From Gracilaria domingensis (lineage: Eukaryota > Rhodophyta > Florideophyceae > Gracilariales > Gracilariaceae), in NCBI GenBank assembly GCA_022539475.1, contig VCMS01000433.1:17714-49672 (forward strand): DNA of 31,959 nucleotides, read 5' to 3'. Both the position numbers and the translations under genes were made by a program. Under the pieces are notes generated by a model. The model was not told the DNA's origin. It worked only from the letters and a program-made list of their open reading frames with translations, and did no database searches. Below are positions 28,780 to 31,959 of this stretch, one piece after another (position 1 is the first letter of the stretch; every line of letters begins with the position of its first letter).

Positions 28780-29590
28780 TTCGCCCGAATGCAAGCTGAG
28801 CTAAGGCAGAATGGATATTGCGTGCTTGATGGCTTTGCGACGGATAATGGTGTCCCTAAATGGGAGGAGTTGGAAGAAGTTCGGGAGTTCGGAGATGTGT
28901 CGGGGAAGTTGGTGGACTTCTTCGAGAATGAGTATGGAGCGATGCCGGATATACGGAACGGAGAGGAACAGAAGTCGTTCGTTCAAATAATCAACGATGA
29001 CGAAGGATGGAAGGACGGTAGCGTTGGACCATTTGAGGGGAGAGTGATGTCTACACGTTGGGGTACGGTGGAGAAGCCGGAGGATAATGAGGAGCTCAGG
29101 TGGGTTGTAAGGTCGCGTGCTTTACTTGATGTTCGAATGGGTACAATTGCTGCGGCTTTGGGACTATGGGACAATGAAAGGGAAGCTGTGAAGATGTACA
29201 CTCCGAAAACTGGTGGTCGATTTCTGGGGACGACGAGAAAGTGCAAGCGCCAGACGCTGCACACCGACTTCAGTGGTCTGGTTACGAAGGAAACAATGAA
29301 TACTGGCAACCCCGGATACTTTGTAATGGCCTCTGGGAAAGAGGGCTTTCCTCTCTGGGTGAGCGCCGGAAGCCATCAACTGGTGGGGATGATCAACCAA
29401 CAGTTGCGAGTGATGTCGGAGGTGTATCCAGCGAAGAAGATAATCATCCCACCGTACTCTGTATTCTTGGGCCGTGGTGATGTGACACATGCTGGAGCAA
29501 GTGGGAAGGAAAGGTGCATAGGCCCGAGTCTATGGATTTGCTGGTTAGATACCACATGTACATGGTACCAGAGGGCTACGCACTACCTGA
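28780..29590 (+). other. 2OG-Fe(II) dioxygenase domain (copy 2)
   Basis: Same ligand set as copy 1 (HTD, GDVTH and the Arg in LLVRYH). A one-base loss near 29509 moves the last block, containing the Arg, into the frame of 29514-29822. Confidence 0.78.
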
Positions 29591-30136
29591 TGCTGTTCAT
29601 TGGGTGCGGGATTTCCGACCCACGTTTGTCATTGGTGACGAGGAGGAGGAGGCGGAGGATGAACTGTTGTCCGATAAGGAGGGTGGGGCGGTTGACATGG
29701 ACGAAGACCAAGTGGTCGTGGAGATTGGTGTGGAAGCGGACGCCGGTAGAACCGAAGTGCTCGAGAGTAGTAGTGATGACGATTTGCCAATAATGAGGCT
29801 GCGAGCGCCTCGAAGTGGATGAGAATGAGATGATTAGTAAATTATGTGTGTCTTGCCAGTATTAAGAGTAGTATACTATTACAAGGCTATACATATGAAC
29901 ATAGAAAAGGTGCGGCAGGCTGGTAATTGAACAAATTTCAAACGTCTTTGGTCCAGTTGCGTCTAATTAAACATGCCAAATGCTCGGTATCGTTAACATC
30001 ATTGGTGGCACCAGTCAATTCGCAATTGAACATGTAGCGTCCTAACATTTCTGAAACTGCACTTAAGGTTGCTTTTAAGAGAAGTATGAAACTGAGAAGT
30101 CTATACAGTTCCTGTCTATGCGGTACTTGTGGCAGT

Positions 30137-30994
30137 ATGGTGACTGTATCAGGAAAAATGGCAGAGGAACAGAGAGACTGGCGGAAATTTCACCAAATAC
30201 CTTGTCTAAGTTCATATATGCCAATGGTTACGGTATATTAAGTTCCGTTGATGGAACGTTGAGAAGAGAAGGAGAGTCAATTCCAGAAGAAGTTGTGAAG
30301 TGTATGAAGTTCATTGACGAACGTGTTGGTTTCGGACTTGTCACAGGGGGTGATGTGGGCGACGTGGAGGGGAAATGGAAGGACTCGGAGACTATAAGTT
30401 TGGTGTCTCGGCGAATCATGGAGCTTTCCTGCGTTTCTCTGACGAGAGGGAAATTAAGGGTGCATTCAATGATCACACCCTTGACCACACTGTTGACGGA
30501 CTACTGTTCCTGGCAAGGGATTTGAATAGGAGGCATGGTATTGTGAATGATGATGACAAGGGGTTCGTGGAGACAGAAGTGATAGTGGCCTTCCCAATTT
30601 CGTGTACAACAAACTGTGGCAGTGGAAAGAAGAAGTGGATTCTGCTATTGGGGACCTGTTGCAGAAGATGGATGCGTTTGTTATCTATCCCGGCGATAAA
30701 AGTTGCGAAATTGTGGACAAGCGATACACAAAAGGAAGCGGAGGAGAAAATCTTGTGGATAATGAACCGAGATTTATTGATACGGATGACGTCGTGACGT
30801 TCGGAAGTGCTTTGAGCGACGGGCCTTTGCATGAGGTAGGCGTGTACGGCGTTCACGTCAAAGAAGATTGTATCCCGGGTGGAGTACACAACCTGTTCGA
30901 AAGCGTGGAGGATGTACATTCGACAATTATGTTGGTGGCTCTGTTGTACGGCTACGAGGAAAAGCAGCACGATAAAAACCACCATGAATCATAA
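30137..30994 (+). pseudogene. HAD-like probable pseudoenzyme, copy 2 (frameshifted)
   Basis: Counterpart of 3505-4365. Single-base losses near 30178, 30375 and 30575 split it into three frames. It has the same SSVDGTL and VTGGD substitutions at the catalytic motifs as copy 1, confirming that loss of the nucleophile predates the duplication. Confidence 0.7.
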
Positions 30995-31046
30995 AAGGGT
31001 ATTGAGATATATACGACACTTTTATTACTGAGATCTCATATCATAG

Positions 31047-31917
31047 CTAAGTATTACAGGCATCGTAGCACTTGAAACAAATTCCAAGAGCATTTCTAAA
31101 CCATTGACACTTGCATTTTCTGTACCCGTACAGTTCTGCCACCCTTCTGATGGTCTCATGCACGTCCTCCACCCATCAACAAGATATGTTACCGCTGCTG
31201 GATGGTCTCTCCCTTCACATGAACTGCCAGGGTTGCCATTTCATATAGAGGGCCATCATTGGAAGCATTCCCGAAAGCAACGATTAAATGTGTGTCGAAC
31301 TGGGGGTCGTTTTCAACCAAGGCTAGCGCCCCACTATTTTTCGTGAAACGAATGTCCCCTATGTCACAGTTTTCATCTTGAGGGTACGCAACCAGGTTCG
31401 GAAAGGATGTCAACACTTTTGAAATACCGGAGTTAACTTCTGTTTTCCACTTCGACAGTCCATTGTACGTGAAGTTAGGGAGTCCACTGTCTTTTCTAGT
31501 GCTCACCACTGCTTGTTGACGCTCTTCGTGAAGTCCGTGCGATTCATTTAAGGAGAGTGCAAGTCTCTCAAGTTCGGCTGCACATCTTTCGTAGCCTTCC
31601 TGTCAAGGTCCTGATCAATTTCGGTACCATTGGATAATCTCACCCGTGCGCCTTGGTTTCCAGAGATGCCAAAAGTGTAGCCACCCAGGTGCTCCATGAA
31701 ACTCTCGGCATCCTCTATATCTCGCCCAGTAGCAATTCCGAAACCAACGCGTGCGTTGATGTACTTCATGCATTTGACTGTTTCGGCAGGAATGTTCTCC
31801 CCAGCTCTTTTCAGAGTACCGGTCAACATCACTAATCACGGCGTAGCCATTTTCGAATATTTCGTTAGCCAGCTGCTGAGGAGTTACTTCTTGGGCTCTA
31901 ACTTCTGAGTTATACAT
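31047..31917 (-). pseudogene. HAD phosphatase, catalytically complete paralogue, copy 2 (frameshifted)
   Basis: Counterpart of 4418-5285. It starts at the ATG at 31917 and ends at a TAG at 31047-31049. An extra G near 31821, just inside motif I, and losses near 31600 and 31175 disrupt it. The 5-base stretch missing from copy 1 is present here (RVRLSNGTEID is readable), so the two copies are damaged at different points. Confidence 0.68.
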
Positions 31918-31959
31918 GTTTTGAAAGCTTTCGAAAGGGTTCGTTTTGCAAATGGGTGG

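Larger units (their letters stand above)
25947..29822 (+). pseudogene. ParB/Srx-like domain + 2OG-Fe(II) dioxygenase fusion, copy 2 (fullest copy, frameshifted)
   Basis: About 1,290 codons across several frames. An N-terminal segment (25947-26243) meets the next frame at an ATGA overlap (26240-26243). A low-complexity region with 12-residue repeats follows. The ParB/Srx-like domain comes next (about 26840-27330; VDGLHR near residue 273 of the frame starting at 26240). A helical segment (27424-27680) precedes an Arg/Ser/Glu-rich linker with KKRRK basic clusters (27900-28250). The dioxygenase domain ends the gene (28780-29590; HTD at 29260-29268, GDVTHAG near 29482). Frames change near 27400, 27625, 27725, 28671 and 29509, each explained by a base present in copy 1. 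The gene diverges from the methyltransferase-SET gene. A DNA- or chromatin-bound oxygenase is the inferred role. Confidence 0.78.
26619..31958 (+). repeat. Large direct repeat, copy 2 (partner at 1-5326)
   Basis: Same content and order as 1-5326. The sequence is still matching copy 1 at the last bases of the window. An extra stretch of about 16 bases (GAAACTGAGAAGTCTA) at about 30088-30103 is absent from copy 1. Confidence 0.97.

Overview
The window is eukaryotic nuclear DNA, probably from a lineage with few introns. The genes read as long uninterrupted frames without ribosome-binding sites. The repeats are eukaryotic: a Ty3/Gypsy chromovirus remnant and a Plavaka/KDZ-like DDE transposase. 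One cellular gene is a eukaryotic-style ketopantoate-reductase-like protein. A red alga or a fungus would fit; I cannot name the organism, and there is no rRNA or tRNA marker.

Layout. (1) 1-5326 and 26619-31958 are two near-identical direct copies of one segment. It carries a long gene fusing a ParB/Srx-like domain to a 2-oxoglutarate/Fe(II) dioxygenase, followed by two convergent HAD-phosphatase-like paralogues. Both copies run off the window edges. (2) 5394-9083 is the part that looks least mobile: a ketopantoate-reductase-like gene (-), a 3' fragment of ribulose-phosphate 3-epimerase (+), an array of diverged hairpins, and an unknown coiled-coil protein (+). (3) 9440-12884 is a 5'-truncated, frameshifted chromovirus: RNase H, integrase, GPY/F module, a very long Ser/Thr/Pro-rich linker and a chromodomain. 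(4) 13340-15100 holds hairpins and three long tandem repeats. (5) 15437-31958 reads as one accessory element. It has the transposase (+), a repeat-rich coiled-coil protein (-) whose stop codon overlaps the transposase stop, a DNA methyltransferase-SET fusion (-), a 1.5-kb divergent control region, the ParB-dioxygenase gene (+) and the HAD pair.

The most interesting part is the divergent pair at 21256-29822. One gene combines a beta-class amino-methyltransferase (TDPPF motif before the FAG motif) with a SET domain. The other combines a ParB-like domain with a dioxygenase that has the HxD...H...R signature. They are driven from mirror-image copies of a ~100-bp promoter, separated by five long hairpins. 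This suggests a mobile chromatin/DNA-modification cassette carried with a transposase. The modification chemistry is inference.

Several genes carry single-base frameshifts or in-frame stops. In the two ParB-dioxygenase copies the lesions fall at different places, so their common source was a single open frame. The damage could be decay of repeated copies or residual assembly errors, and sequence alone cannot decide. The end-to-end repeat is explained either by a multicopy element breaking the assembly at both ends, or by a tandem or circular unit of about 26.6 kb.
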